Assembly: GCA_963821815.1 (NCBI GenBank)
Contig: CAWGFG010000002.1
Coordinates: 620,001-684,000 of the forward strand
Source: JASGTU01 sp963821815
GTDB taxonomy: Bacteria > Chloroflexota > Anaerolineae > Caldilineales > Caldilineaceae
Direction: 5' to 3'
Length of the DNA stretch: 64,000 nt
A program made the position numbers and the translations under genes. Within the stretch, counting starts at the first letter, position 1. Each line of letters begins with the position of its first letter. Positions 1-8,804 of the stretch are shown one piece after another. The notes below the pieces were generated by a model that was not told where the DNA came from, searched no databases, and was given only the letters and a program-made list of their open reading frames with translations.

Positions 1-1023
1 GTCGGCATGCTTCATCAGTGAAATGAGCATCGTGCCGACGACCAGCGCCTCTTCCAGCGTGTAATTGCCCTCAGCGATAGCTGGCGCTTGCTGCCAGGGC
101 GCCGGTTTGGGCTCGCTATGGCGCGTCTCGTACCAGACATTCCACTCGTCGAAGCACAAATTTACGGTTTTCTTGCTGCGCTTCTTGGCCTTGACCGCCT
201 CGCAGATGCCGACAACTGTCTCAATGTAGCGGTCCATATCCAGCGATCGGGCGAGGAAATTTGGCGTATCTCTGCCGCTTTTCGTGTAATAGGTGTGCAG
301 CGAGATGTAGTCAACCGTCTCGTACGTGTGCTCGAGAACTGTCTCTTCCCATGAGCCGAATGTCGGCATAGAGCTGTTGGAGCTGCCGCACACGACCAGT
401 TCGATGGAGGGATCGACCCAGCGAATAGCCTTTCCAGTTTCCGCAGCCAATCTGCCGTACTCATCCGCGGTTTTGTGCCCGATCTGCCAGGGACCGTCCA
501 TCTCATTGCCGAGGCACCAAAGCTTGATGTCGTAGGGGTCTACGCGGCCGTTCCGAATGCGCAGGTCACTCCAGTAGGTGCCCATGGGATGGCTGCAATA
601 CTCGACAAGGCTGCGGGCGGCGTCCAGCCCGCGCGTGCCAAGATTGACCGCCATGATGGGCTCAGTCCCGGCCATTTCACACCAGTCCATGAACTCGTGC
701 AGGCCAAACTGGTTCGTCTCAACTGACGCCCATGCCAGGTCGAGCCGCGTGGGCCGTTGGTCTTTGAGACCGATGCCGTCTTCCCAGTTGTAGCCGGAAA
801 CGAAATTGCCTCCGGGATAGCGTAGTACGGGAATGCCTAGCTCTCGCACCAACGCCAATACGTCTGTCCGGAATCCGTTCTCGTCGGCACTGGGGTCGTC
901 GGGGTCATAGATGCCGCCGTAGATGGCGCGTCCCATGTGCTCGATAAACGAACCGTATAACCGCGGGTCAATCTCGCCGATGGCCAACTCTGGATGCACG
1001 ACGAAGCTTGCGCGTTCGCTCAT
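1..1023 (-). CDS. GH51 alpha-L-arabinofuranosidase, 3' end beyond window
   Basis: Reading from the ATG at 1023 gives 341 codons with no stop, so the C-terminal part lies outside the window. The protein is a retaining exo-glycosidase of family GH51 that releases terminal arabinofuranose from arabinan, arabinoxylan or glycoconjugates. Visible hallmarks are an N-terminal YGSFIEHMGRAIYGGIYDP block (residues 23-41), the acid/base glutamate in GNEMDGPW (E174) and the nucleophile in FDEWNVWY (E293). No signal peptide is seen, so it is probably cytoplasmic and acts on imported oligosaccharides. The family normally has about 500 residues, so roughly one third, mostly the C-terminal beta domain, is missing. 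It is followed on the same strand by URO-D-like, sulfatase and phosphoglucomutase genes, consistent with a sugar-catabolic locus. Confidence 0.93.
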   Translation of the reverse strand, partial: MSERASFVVHPELAIGEIDPRLYGSFIEHMGRAIYGGIYDPDDPSADENGFRTDVLALVRELGIPVLRYPGGNFVSGYNWEDGIGLKDQRPTRLDLAWASVETNQFGLHEFMDWCEMAGTEPIMAVNLGTRGLDAARSLVEYCSHPMGTYWSDLRIRNGRVDPYDIKLWCLGNEMDGPWQIGHKTADEYGRLAAETGKAIRWVDPSIELVVCGSSNSSMPTFGSWEETVLEHTYETVDYISLHTYYTKSGRDTPNFLARSLDMDRYIETVVGICEAVKAKKRSKKTVNLCFDEWNVWYETRHSEPKPAPWQQAPAIAEGNYTLEEALVVGTMLISLMKHAD

Positions 1024-1109
1024 GATTAGTTTCCTACTCAGTCTTCAAAAATCCCTACGCCGGCTACTGTACAGGTTACAATATAGCCGAAGATGGTGTT
1101 GATTTTCCG

Positions 1110-2153
1110 CTAAACGTCCATGGACTCCAGCCATGTTTCATACACGGCTTCCATATTCTCCTGGCTCACATCCAGCCCCCACTCGCATTGGGCGATCACG
1201 CCGCCCTGCCCGTCATCTAGCGCTGCGCGAACACGACGCACCGCCGCGCGAACGTCATCCGTCGTGCCGAACGGCAGCGTCCACTGGCGGTCGATCTCGC
1301 CCCAGAAAGTAATCTGCCCCTTGAAACGGCGACCGATTTCCTCGATGTCCATGCAGAAAAGCTGTGAGTTGACAGCGTCCACGCCGATTTCAATCAGGTC
1401 CGGATAGATATCGAAGATGTGGCCGTCGGAGTGGAAGAACACGTCCTTGCCCGAACTGTGGATGAGGTCGACGTATTCCTTGTAAAGAGGCTTGAAGATC
1501 TCGCGCCACATTTTCGGTGAAATGAGCAATTGCTCCTGGCTGCCCCAGTCGTCCATGAACGAGATGGCATCCACGTCCGTGCCCGCCCACAACTCCAGTT
1601 CCCGCACAAAAAACTCGTGGACAAGATCGCGTAGTTTGATAACTTCGGGCACGCCCCATGCCAGGTCCATGTACAGGTTTTCCGACCCGCGCAGGAACTG
1701 CATGCGCTCGAAGGGACGCACTGTCGTTCCCGCCTTGACATACAGGTCGGTTTCGGCGCAGTTCTTGTCCACTGTGCTCAGGTCGGCCATGACCAGGATT
1801 TCGTCGGGCGGCGTCAATTCGTCCAGCTTGGACCAGTCCTCCAGAGGCGGTTGCTTCACTTCACCAATGACGCCGTGCTCGGCAACCGTGAACGGACAGC
1901 CCCATTCGTCGACATAGGTACCGATCATGGCAGGGGTGCCGCGGGTCTTGTAGCCCGTGCCGTAACGCACATCCGGACCGGTGCCGGTAGTGACTTCAGG
2001 ACCGATGATGTCGGAGGGATACTTGGCGAGGAGCGTGTCCATCTCATCCTGGCGAAACATGCTGATCCCCGGCAGCGCCCACAGTTCACGCGGTGCGCGG
2101 TCTGGTTTCTCACGTCGCAGTGCTCGGCGCACGCGCTCTCTTCCTGTCATCAT
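1110..2153 (-). CDS. Uroporphyrinogen decarboxylase-family (URO-D-like) protein
   Basis: The 347-residue protein has the URO-D TIM-barrel pattern. An N-terminal GRERVRRALRREKPDRAP opening is typical of the family, FFHSDGHIFDIYPDLIEIG forms the late barrel strand, and QCEWGLDVSQENMEAV lies near the C-terminus. The family includes HemE and corrinoid/coenzyme M methyltransferases (MtaA, MtbA, MtsA). The His of HSDG and the late Cys fall where the methyltransferase branch holds zinc, but this is only a suggestion. It is not hemE: the arginine-rich HemE N-terminal signature is absent and no haem genes are nearby. Such paralogs are often found beside sugar and sulfatase genes with unknown substrate. 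Start choice: ATG-ATG at 2153/2150 with GGAG just upstream. Confidence 0.85.
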   Translation of the reverse strand: MMTGRERVRRALRREKPDRAPRELWALPGISMFRQDEMDTLLAKYPSDIIGPEVTTGTGPDVRYGTGYKTRGTPAMIGTYVDEWGCPFTVAEHGVIGEVKQPPLEDWSKLDELTPPDEILVMADLSTVDKNCAETDLYVKAGTTVRPFERMQFLRGSENLYMDLAWGVPEVIKLRDLVHEFFVRELELWAGTDVDAISFMDDWGSQEQLLISPKMWREIFKPLYKEYVDLIHSSGKDVFFHSDGHIFDIYPDLIEIGVDAVNSQLFCMDIEEIGRRFKGQITFWGEIDRQWTLPFGTTDDVRAAVRRVRAALDDGQGGVIAQCEWGLDVSQENMEAVYETWLESMDV

Positions 2154-2226
2154 TGTAGGGCTCCTGTGTAGTTGGTCGGATGGACGGTTCGTGATTGCAT
2201 GCGTTTCGCAGCCGAATGGCTACGTG

Positions 2227-3624
2227 TTAGGCTGAATAATCTGGATTTGGTTGCGGGATCTTGGTTTCGATACTCTCGCGCCAGTCGACCAGCATGGCGT
2301 GCAGCTCTTCAGCCTTTTCGGCCAATTCGCCCGCAAGATTGTGTTCCTCGCCAATATCGTCAATCAGGTTGTACAACTCCAGGCGGTTGTCCTCGTAGAA
2401 CTCGATGAGCTTATAATCGCCCTCTCGCACGGATGAACCGGGCGTGCCGCCTTGGTTGCCATAGTGCGGGTAGTGCCAGAAGACGGGACCACGGCGATAG
2501 GTCGTATCGCCCTGCAAGAGCGTCAGGAAGGATTCGCCATCGACGTGTTGCTCCGGGCGCAGCGGCAGTTCAGCTGCCTCCAACAATGTCGGATAGAAAT
2601 CCGGGCTCGTGATGGGTTCTGCGCATTCCGCGCCGGCTGGCACGCGGCCGGGCCAACGGACGATCAAGGGTTCGCGCGTGCCGCCTTCATACATCCACCC
2701 CTTGCCTTCGGACAGGGGCGCGTTGCAGGTGGGCGAAGTCTCAGCGGTGGACAAGCCGCCATTGTCGGAGGTAAATATGACGAGAGTTTCCTCGGCGAGA
2801 TTCAGCTCATCCAGCGTGTCCAGGATGCGGCCCACGTTGTCGTCCAAAGTTTCGATCATGGCCGCGTAGACCGGATCCGATTGGATGATGCGCCTCTCCA
2901 CCCGCAGGCGCTTCTTGTGTTCCGTGGGGAAATGCTCGCCTTCCGCGATAGCCTGCATCTTGTCCAAACCCATGCGTCGGGCTTTGTCTTCGTACTTCTG
3001 AATAAGATGAGCTTTGGCTTGGATGGGTATATGCACGGCGTAATACCAAAGGTTGAGGAAGAAGGGCCTGTCCTCTCGATTTCGAATCAATTGGATCGCC
3101 TCGTCGGTGAGCCGGTCGGTCAGATACTCGCCAACCGGGCCGTCCTCGAGCACGGGATTGTCCCATGGACTGAAATAGCCGGCATGGGGCATGCCACGCT
3201 CATGGCCGCCGATATTAACATCGAAACCATGGTCGTCCGGGTAGTGTCCTGGGCCGCCCAAATGCCACTTGCCCACGTGCCAGGTCGCGTAGCCGCCATC
3301 TACAAAGGCGTGTGCCAGCGTCTGCTCAGAATAGGGCATCTGCTTGATGTACGGCACATCCACGAGCCGACCGCGTGCTGGATGGACGCAGCCGGCCCAA
3401 TCGATCCAATCCGTAATCCCTAAGCGCGCCGGATACTTGCCCGTGAGGATGCTGCCGCGCGTCGGCGAGCAGACCGGACAGGAAGCGTAGGCCTGCGTGA
3501 AGCGCATGCCTACCTGTGCCAGCCGGTCAATGTTGGGCGTTTCATAGAAATCGCTTCCATAGCAGCCAAGATCCCGCCAGCCCATGTCGTCAATGAGGAT
3601 GAAGATGATATTCGGTTTTGTCAT
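2227..3624 (-). CDS. Type I (formylglycine-dependent) sulfatase
   Basis: The 465-residue arylsulfatase-family hydrolase would remove sulfate esters from sulfated sugars or related substrates. The metal-binding opening PNIIFILIDDMGWRDLG (D12, D13) is followed by the Cys-type maturation motif C52-S-P-T-R56, whose cysteine must be converted to formylglycine. Downstream metal-site blocks such as FTSDNGG and the histidines of WHVGKWHLGG are present. I chose the ATG at 3624 rather than the upstream start at 3714, because the fold begins right there and the longer start would overlap the preceding sulfatase. No signal peptide is visible. The gap to the upstream sulfatase gene is 16 bases, so the two are almost certainly co-transcribed. 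A formylglycine-generating enzyme is not in the window. Confidence 0.93.
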   Translation of the reverse strand: MTKPNIIFILIDDMGWRDLGCYGSDFYETPNIDRLAQVGMRFTQAYASCPVCSPTRGSILTGKYPARLGITDWIDWAGCVHPARGRLVDVPYIKQMPYSEQTLAHAFVDGGYATWHVGKWHLGGPGHYPDDHGFDVNIGGHERGMPHAGYFSPWDNPVLEDGPVGEYLTDRLTDEAIQLIRNREDRPFFLNLWYYAVHIPIQAKAHLIQKYEDKARRMGLDKMQAIAEGEHFPTEHKKRLRVERRIIQSDPVYAAMIETLDDNVGRILDTLDELNLAEETLVIFTSDNGGLSTAETSPTCNAPLSEGKGWMYEGGTREPLIVRWPGRVPAGAECAEPITSPDFYPTLLEAAELPLRPEQHVDGESFLTLLQGDTTYRRGPVFWHYPHYGNQGGTPGSSVREGDYKLIEFYEDNRLELYNLIDDIGEEHNLAGELAEKAEELHAMLVDWRESIETKIPQPNPDYSA

Positions 3625-3640
3625 GCTGTCGGACGACTTT

Positions 3641-5038
3641 CTATTTGCTTTTAAGCGCTTTGATATCCAGCGGACCCAGATAGTTATCGCGTACGGTTTG
3701 AATGGACGGTGCACGCTGACCGCTCAATCTGGTTGGAGCCGGGGTGATCTCAGGCGCCTCTTCGCCGGCATTCACCATTGCCGTGACCAATCGTTGTCGC
3801 ATCTCCGACGCAACAAGCGCATAGCCTTCCAGACCGATGAGATTGTCCAACTCATATGGATCCGCATCCAGATCGTACAGAAATTCCTCGGTATACGAAT
3901 CAGCGCCGGGCGCGGACCAACCGTCGAGGCCAAGTGCGACGACACAGTATTTCCAGCGTTTGGTGCGAATCGCACGCCCGATCTGCGACTCGCTAATCTG
4001 AATAAACGCTTGCTCCGGCCAATCGTCTACCTCGCCGTTGATAAGCGGCAGGATAGAGCGACCTTGCATGGTGTCCGGTACTTGCAAGCCGGCGGCGTCC
4101 AACAGCGTGGGCGGCAGGTCCACCAGGCTGACCAACTCATTCACCCGCCCTTTGCCTTCAAAGCCTGGCCCATTAAACGCAGTAGGCACACGCACGGAGC
4201 TCTCGTGGCAAGAGCGCTTGTATTCGTCGTTGCGCGTCTTGAAGTGATTGCCGTGGTCAGACGTGTACAGTACGACGGTATTGTCGCCCATGTCCAGGCT
4301 CTTGAGCGCGTCCTGAATCCGGCCCAGGGCTTCATCCAGCCGTTTCACCATGCCGTAGTAGCCGCCCAGCTGCCGTGCAGAAGAACCGCCAAGAGTGGCT
4401 AGATCGGGCGGCGTCCACCGGTCAGTGTACTGCTCGCGGTACCCGTCCGGCGGCGGATAGTCGTCGATATGGTTTTGATGATGCGGCTCAAGATAGGATA
4501 CGAACAAGAAAAATGGCTCGTTTTGATGGCCATCGATATAGCGGATAGCGGCGTCGGTCAGCGCGTCGACACGATAGCCCGGCAGACGGACAGCGTTTCC
4601 GTCACTGTCGAACATGACCGTGTCATACGAACTGGAGGTGAATTCCAGCAGATTCGAACAGAGCCAATAGTCATACCCGCCGCGTTCTTCCTTGGGGACC
4701 GGGTCCTGCGAACCCAGATGCCACTTGCCGATGTAGCCCGTGTCGTAGCCGGCGTCGGTGAAGCACTGTGCAAGCTTCACCGCGTCATCATTGAGCGTGC
4801 CGCCGTTATGAAAGACGCCGGTTTCTGTGGCATACATGCCCGTCTGCAGACACGAACGCGCCGGACCGCAGACCGGCTGGCACGTGATGGAGTAGTGGAC
4901 ATCCGTACCCGCCCGCGCCATGCGGTCGAAATTCGGCGTGAGTCCCAGCGGGTTGCCATGCACGCCGGTGGTATCCCAACGTTGTTGGTCGGTGAAGAAG
5001 ACAATGACGTTCGGGCGAGTACGGTCATTCGTGGTCAT
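3641..5038 (-). CDS. Second type I sulfatase, distinct from its neighbour
   Basis: This 465-residue sulfatase begins RPNVIVFFTDQQRWDTTGVHG, with metal-binding D17 in the TDQQRWD form, and carries the maturation motif C57-G-P-A-R61. Further fold markers are GYIGKWHLG, LYTSDHGNH and a C-terminal YDLDADPYELDNL block, typical of choline-sulfatase, heparan-sulfatase and similar subfamilies. The motif variant (CGPAR against CSPTR) and low overall similarity show that it is not a recent duplicate of the downstream sulfatase, so the pair probably cleaves different sulfate positions. No signal sequence is visible. It lies 15 bases after the phosphoglucomutase gene on the same strand. Substrate cannot be told from sequence. 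Confidence 0.93.
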   Translation of the reverse strand: MTTNDRTRPNVIVFFTDQQRWDTTGVHGNPLGLTPNFDRMARAGTDVHYSITCQPVCGPARSCLQTGMYATETGVFHNGGTLNDDAVKLAQCFTDAGYDTGYIGKWHLGSQDPVPKEERGGYDYWLCSNLLEFTSSSYDTVMFDSDGNAVRLPGYRVDALTDAAIRYIDGHQNEPFFLFVSYLEPHHQNHIDDYPPPDGYREQYTDRWTPPDLATLGGSSARQLGGYYGMVKRLDEALGRIQDALKSLDMGDNTVVLYTSDHGNHFKTRNDEYKRSCHESSVRVPTAFNGPGFEGKGRVNELVSLVDLPPTLLDAAGLQVPDTMQGRSILPLINGEVDDWPEQAFIQISESQIGRAIRTKRWKYCVVALGLDGWSAPGADSYTEEFLYDLDADPYELDNLIGLEGYALVASEMRQRLVTAMVNAGEEAPEITPAPTRLSGQRAPSIQTVRDNYLGPLDIKALKSK

Positions 5039-5053
5039 AGGAGGTAGCGCTTT

Positions 5054-6706
5054 CTAGAGTCCGGCTGCTGTGAAGGCAGCCTGGACGATTGTCTGCGCCT
5101 CGGCCTGAATCTGTTTGAGATGCGACTCGCCCAGGAAGCTTTCGGCGTAGATTTTGTAGATTGCTTCGGTGCCCGATGGTCGGGCGGCGAACCATCCATT
5201 CTCAGTGATGATCTTCAGTCCGCCGATGGGCTCATCATTACCCGGCGCGTTCGTCAACGTTGCCAGAATGGGCTCACCGGCCATTTCAGTGGCGGTAACC
5301 ATCTCCGGCGAGAGCGCGCTCAGGGCGGCTTTCTGGTCCTTATTGGCGGCCGCGTCGATTCGTTCGTAGACGGGACTGCCGAACTGCGACTCCAAGTTCG
5401 CATAGTGCTGCGCCGGGTTCTTGCCTGTCTTGGCCAGAATCTCGGCGGCTAGCAAGTCCATGATCGGCCCATCTTTGTCGGTTGTCCACACGGTGCCGTC
5501 GAAGCGAAGGTAGGCCGCGCCGGCGCTCTCCTCGCCGCCGAACCCCAGCGATCCATCCAGCAGCCCGTCCACGAACCATTTAAAGCCCACCGGCACCTCA
5601 TATAGACGATGCCCCATCGCCGCTGCCACACGGTCGATCATGGAGCTAGAGACTACTGTTTTACCCACGGCGGCGTGTGCAGGCCACTGTTCTCGGTTCT
5701 GGAACAGGTACCATACCGCGACAGCTAAGTAGTAATTCGGGTTCATGAGTCCAACACCGGGTGTGACGATACCATGACGGTCAGCATCCGGGTCATTGCC
5801 GAACGCGATATCAAAGTCATCCTTGAGTCGAATGAGGCTGGCCATGGCGTCGGCCGACGAGCAATCCATGCGGATCTTGCCGTCCCAATCGACGGTCATA
5901 AATGAGAACGTGGGGTCCACGACAGGATTCACGAGCGTGAGGTCCAGTCCATAGCATTCGGCGATGGGCTCCCAATAATGAACACTGGCTCCGCCCATGG
6001 GGTCAACGCCCATCTTGATGCCCGCCTGCGCGATGGCCTGCATATCGACCACCTCGGAGAGCGCATTGACATACGGTGCGACGAAATCGAACATCTGCAC
6101 CGAGTCAGATTTCATCGCCTGTTGCACGGGCATTCGCTTCACGCTTTTGAGCCCATTCTCCAGCAACTCGTTGGCGTGCGCCTGGATCTCTTTGGTAATC
6201 GATGTGTCTGCAGGGCCGCCTGAGGGAGGATTGTACTTGAATCCGCCATCGCTCGGCGGGTTATGTGACGGCGTAATAACCACACCGTCCGCCTGCGGAG
6301 TGGATTTGTCCCGGTTGTGCGTGAGAATGGCGTGTGAGACTGCAGGCGTCGGCGTGAAAGTTAGGCCTTCCTGCACACAGGTTGTGACGTTATTGGCCGC
6401 GAAGACCTCGATGGCAGTGGTGTGAGCGGGCTCCGAGAGCGCATGCGTATCCATGCCCAAAAAAAGCGGACCGTTGATGCCGTGTTCTCGTCGATAGTTG
6501 CAGATCGCCTGGCTGATAGCCAGGATATGGTCCTCATTAAATGAGCGCTTACTGGACGTGCCCCGGTGTCCGGAAGTGCCGAAGGAGACTTTATCGGCAG
6601 CGTCAGCGGCGTCAGGGTGCTGTACATAATAGTCGGAAACGAGTCGTGGAATGTTGACGAGTAACTCGCGGGGCGCTGGTTTGCCAGCTAGATCGCTCTC
6701 ACTCAT
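5054..6706 (-). CDS. pgm: Phosphoglucomutase, alpha-D-glucose-specific
   Basis: The enzyme interconverts glucose 1-phosphate and glucose 6-phosphate, linking glycolysis with nucleotide-sugar and glycogen synthesis. The 550 residues match the usual length of the E. coli Pgm type. Motifs seen are FGTSGHRGTS (residues 42-51), the phosphoserine loop GVVITPSHNPPSDGGFKYNP (catalytic Ser147), the metal loop GNDPDADRHG, the sugar-selecting loop GGEESAGA and the C-terminal phosphate-binding RPSGTEAIYKIY. The start at 6706 is fixed by a strong AAGGAGGG two bases before the ATG on the minus strand. The gene heads the sulfatase/URO-D/arabinofuranosidase run and may deliver released sugars to central metabolism. 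Confidence 0.97.
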   Translation of the reverse strand: MSESDLAGKPAPRELLVNIPRLVSDYYVQHPDAADAADKVSFGTSGHRGTSSKRSFNEDHILAISQAICNYRREHGINGPLFLGMDTHALSEPAHTTAIEVFAANNVTTCVQEGLTFTPTPAVSHAILTHNRDKSTPQADGVVITPSHNPPSDGGFKYNPPSGGPADTSITKEIQAHANELLENGLKSVKRMPVQQAMKSDSVQMFDFVAPYVNALSEVVDMQAIAQAGIKMGVDPMGGASVHYWEPIAECYGLDLTLVNPVVDPTFSFMTVDWDGKIRMDCSSADAMASLIRLKDDFDIAFGNDPDADRHGIVTPGVGLMNPNYYLAVAVWYLFQNREQWPAHAAVGKTVVSSSMIDRVAAAMGHRLYEVPVGFKWFVDGLLDGSLGFGGEESAGAAYLRFDGTVWTTDKDGPIMDLLAAEILAKTGKNPAQHYANLESQFGSPVYERIDAAANKDQKAALSALSPEMVTATEMAGEPILATLTNAPGNDEPIGGLKIITENGWFAARPSGTEAIYKIYAESFLGESHLKQIQAEAQTIVQAAFTAAGL

Positions 6707-6821
6707 GGCATAACCCTCCTTGTGCCGTGTCGATACAACGTTCAGTGGTACTCATTTTAGCACACGGGGAGATGAGACTGTATGTAATGATGCTGTATGA
6801 AAGGCCCAAGACGCTCGAACG

Positions 6822-7958
6822 TCATTTCACCGCAGCCGCGCGCAGGAGATCGGCATTCACTCGAACTGCTGCAGCATCGGCTAACGAGATACAGCCGTCG
6901 CGGATGGGTAGCTGGTGGTTCACGATATCCGCCTCGAGCTTAAGCGGAAAACTCAATTCCGACGGTTGGTCAACACCTTCCAGGCCCGCGAAGACTGCAG
7001 CGCGAGCTGTGCCCAGCCCGGCGCTCGCCTGTGAGCCAACCATGCATCCTTTGTCTGCGGCTCGATTCAGCGTAAGCATCTGCAGGGACTCCGTGTATCC
7101 CGTGCGCGCCGTTTTGATGTTAAGAATCGTGTAGGTGTTGCTTTCCAGTTCACGGTGCAGATCGCCAAGTGTGAAGGTGCTGTCGTCGGCAATGATGGGC
7201 AGGTGTTGTTCCGACTGCAGCTCAGCGCGCGCTTTCAGCCACTGTACCGGCAACGGTTCCTCGCAGTAAAGCACTCCCATCTCAGCCAGCTGGTCCAGCC
7301 GCGGTCTCGCATTCTCGGTCGTCATCGTTTCGTTGGCGTCGGCATACAGCGCTACCTCAGAGCCCAGGCTCTCCTGCAGTTCACGAATGCGCTGCACATC
7401 CTCACCCCAGTTGCGGCCTACCTTCACCTTGAGCACGCGTACGCCCTCTTGCACCACGCGCGCCGCCTCTGCGAGGATCGCATCGCGGTCGCCGATCCCC
7501 AGGATGTAGCTGACAAGGATGCGCTCCTGGGTCGCTCCCAGATACTCCGCCAACGAAAGCTCCAGTGATTCCGCCAGCGCGTGGTGAAGGGCCATATCGA
7601 TGGCGCCTTTGGCCGCGTAATTGTTTTTCACTTCCTGCAAGCGCCTTTGGACCGCCAGGATAGTCGGGTCGAACGTGCGGCTATTTATTTTTTCGCCGGT
7701 GACCGGCATACCCATCACGCGCGGCGCAAGCTCCTCCTGAACGATGGAGCAGATGCTGGACGCCGTTTCGCCGTAGATGGTGGGTCGAGGCGGCGCCTCC
7801 GCGTAACCGGTCGCGCCGTTCGATAGGTGAACACTGACCAGGACGTGGTGCAGTTCAGACAGCATACTGCTCTGGCCCCACTGTAGCGCCCCCTTCATTT
7901 GGAGTCGGAATTGCGTGGTCTCTACTTGTTCAATCGTTGCTTGCGCAGGTGAGTTCAT
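6822..7958 (-). CDS. Enolase-superfamily enzyme, dipeptide-epimerase-like
   Basis: The 378-residue protein has the full muconate-lactonizing subgroup active site: the LKVKVG lysine pair (K177, K179), metal ligands D207 (ADANE), E233/E234 (YCEEP) and D258/D259 (IADDS), and the opposing lysine K282 (LNIKTARTGY). The N-terminal capping segment with APPRPTIYGETASS resembles L-Ala-D/L-Glu and other dipeptide epimerases, which recycle murein peptides. Cycloisomerases and o-succinylbenzoate synthases share the same lysine arrangement, so the substrate is uncertain. It follows the P-loop gene by only six bases and is probably translated from the same message. Confidence 0.88.
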   Translation of the reverse strand: MNSPAQATIEQVETTQFRLQMKGALQWGQSSMLSELHHVLVSVHLSNGATGYAEAPPRPTIYGETASSICSIVQEELAPRVMGMPVTGEKINSRTFDPTILAVQRRLQEVKNNYAAKGAIDMALHHALAESLELSLAEYLGATQERILVSYILGIGDRDAILAEAARVVQEGVRVLKVKVGRNWGEDVQRIRELQESLGSEVALYADANETMTTENARPRLDQLAEMGVLYCEEPLPVQWLKARAELQSEQHLPIIADDSTFTLGDLHRELESNTYTILNIKTARTGYTESLQMLTLNRAADKGCMVGSQASAGLGTARAAVFAGLEGVDQPSELSFPLKLEADIVNHQLPIRDGCISLADAAAVRVNADLLRAAAVK

Positions 7959-7964
7959 AGCGTT

Positions 7965-8801
7965 TTAAGAGACTGGGGCCTTTAACCATCGTATGGTCTG
8001 TTCGGCGATGCGTTCGGGTGAAAGCTGGGTAGTGTCGACGATGAGACTGCGATCGCGTGCTACATCTTTCAGAGCAGTCCTGGTCGCATCGGGATCATAG
8101 TTGCGCCGTTCTGAGAGTACGATTCTAGCTCGTGCAGCTAGTTCATCGGCTTCGACCGTCCCCGAGGAAACCAGCGCCAGCAATCGTTGCTGTTCGTCCG
8201 CGTCCAGCAGCTCGGTCAACTCCGGTACACCCAGCGTGTCGAAGGACACGCGGTCGGACTGCAACCGGGGTGAATCAATGCCCTGGGAAACCTGGTCGAA
8301 GGCGTCCTGTCGTTTCGCAAGCCGTTCGATGCGTACAGCATCCGGTGCATCCAGCATGAGAAACTGTGCGCGGGGAAGCAGTGGTACGGCGTTGCGAATT
8401 TCATTCTCACCGCGCAGCCCGTCAAAGACCAGCAGATTTGACTTTGCGGACGGCGCAATGGACAGCAGATTCAGAGCGAAAGCCATGCCGCCTGCGTGCA
8501 ATTCACGATAGCGGCGCGTCAGTTGGAAGCGCGACTCCCGGTCCGCAACCGGCTGGATCGGCAGGCCATCATGCCGCTGCACTTCCGGGAACATAATGAT
8601 ATCCGTGATGGTGCGCCGGTTGGGCAGCACGATGGCGTCCGATAACTGATCGGTTAAGCGTGAGAGCACAGTCGTCTTGCCAACGCCGGTTAGGCCAACG
8701 ATGATGAGACAGCGACAGTCGGCAACCGACTGCCATCCGTCGGGAACCGGAGCACCTGTAGCGCAATTTTCATCGATTTTCACAAACGGCATCGTCAGCA
8801 T
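7965..8801 (-). CDS. P-loop NTPase or kinase-like protein, family not recognised
   Basis: The 278-residue protein has a clear Walker A motif, IIVGLTGVGKTTVLSRL (G36-T43 loop), near the N-terminus, then LLVFDGLRGENEI as a possible Walker B region. The aspartate-rich middle RAQFLMLDAPDAVRIERLAKRQDAFDQ resembles the lid of nucleotide or sugar kinases. The C-terminal half is helical with RARIVLSERRNYDP, and the end reads DRSLIVDTTQLSPERIAEQTIRWL. That late segment looks like the shikimate/gluconate-kinase style closing helix. I cannot assign a substrate. It starts three bases after the MscS reading frame stops and ends six bases before the epimerase-like gene, so the three form one transcription unit. 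Confidence 0.8.
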   Translation of the reverse strand: MLTMPFVKIDENCATGAPVPDGWQSVADCRCLIIVGLTGVGKTTVLSRLTDQLSDAIVLPNRRTITDIIMFPEVQRHDGLPIQPVADRESRFQLTRRYRELHAGGMAFALNLLSIAPSAKSNLLVFDGLRGENEIRNAVPLLPRAQFLMLDAPDAVRIERLAKRQDAFDQVSQGIDSPRLQSDRVSFDTLGVPELTELLDADEQQRLLALVSSGTVEADELAARARIVLSERRNYDPDATRTALKDVARDRSLIVDTTQLSPERIAEQTIRWLKAPVS

Positions 8802-8804
8802 GGA

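Noticed and set aside
2452..3423. 323-codon plus-strand open frame
   Set aside because: It is antisense to the sulfatase; the opposite strand has catalytic motifs and codon bias of a real gene.
3584..4402. 272-codon plus-strand frame
   Set aside because: It is antisense to the second sulfatase and shows no family pattern.
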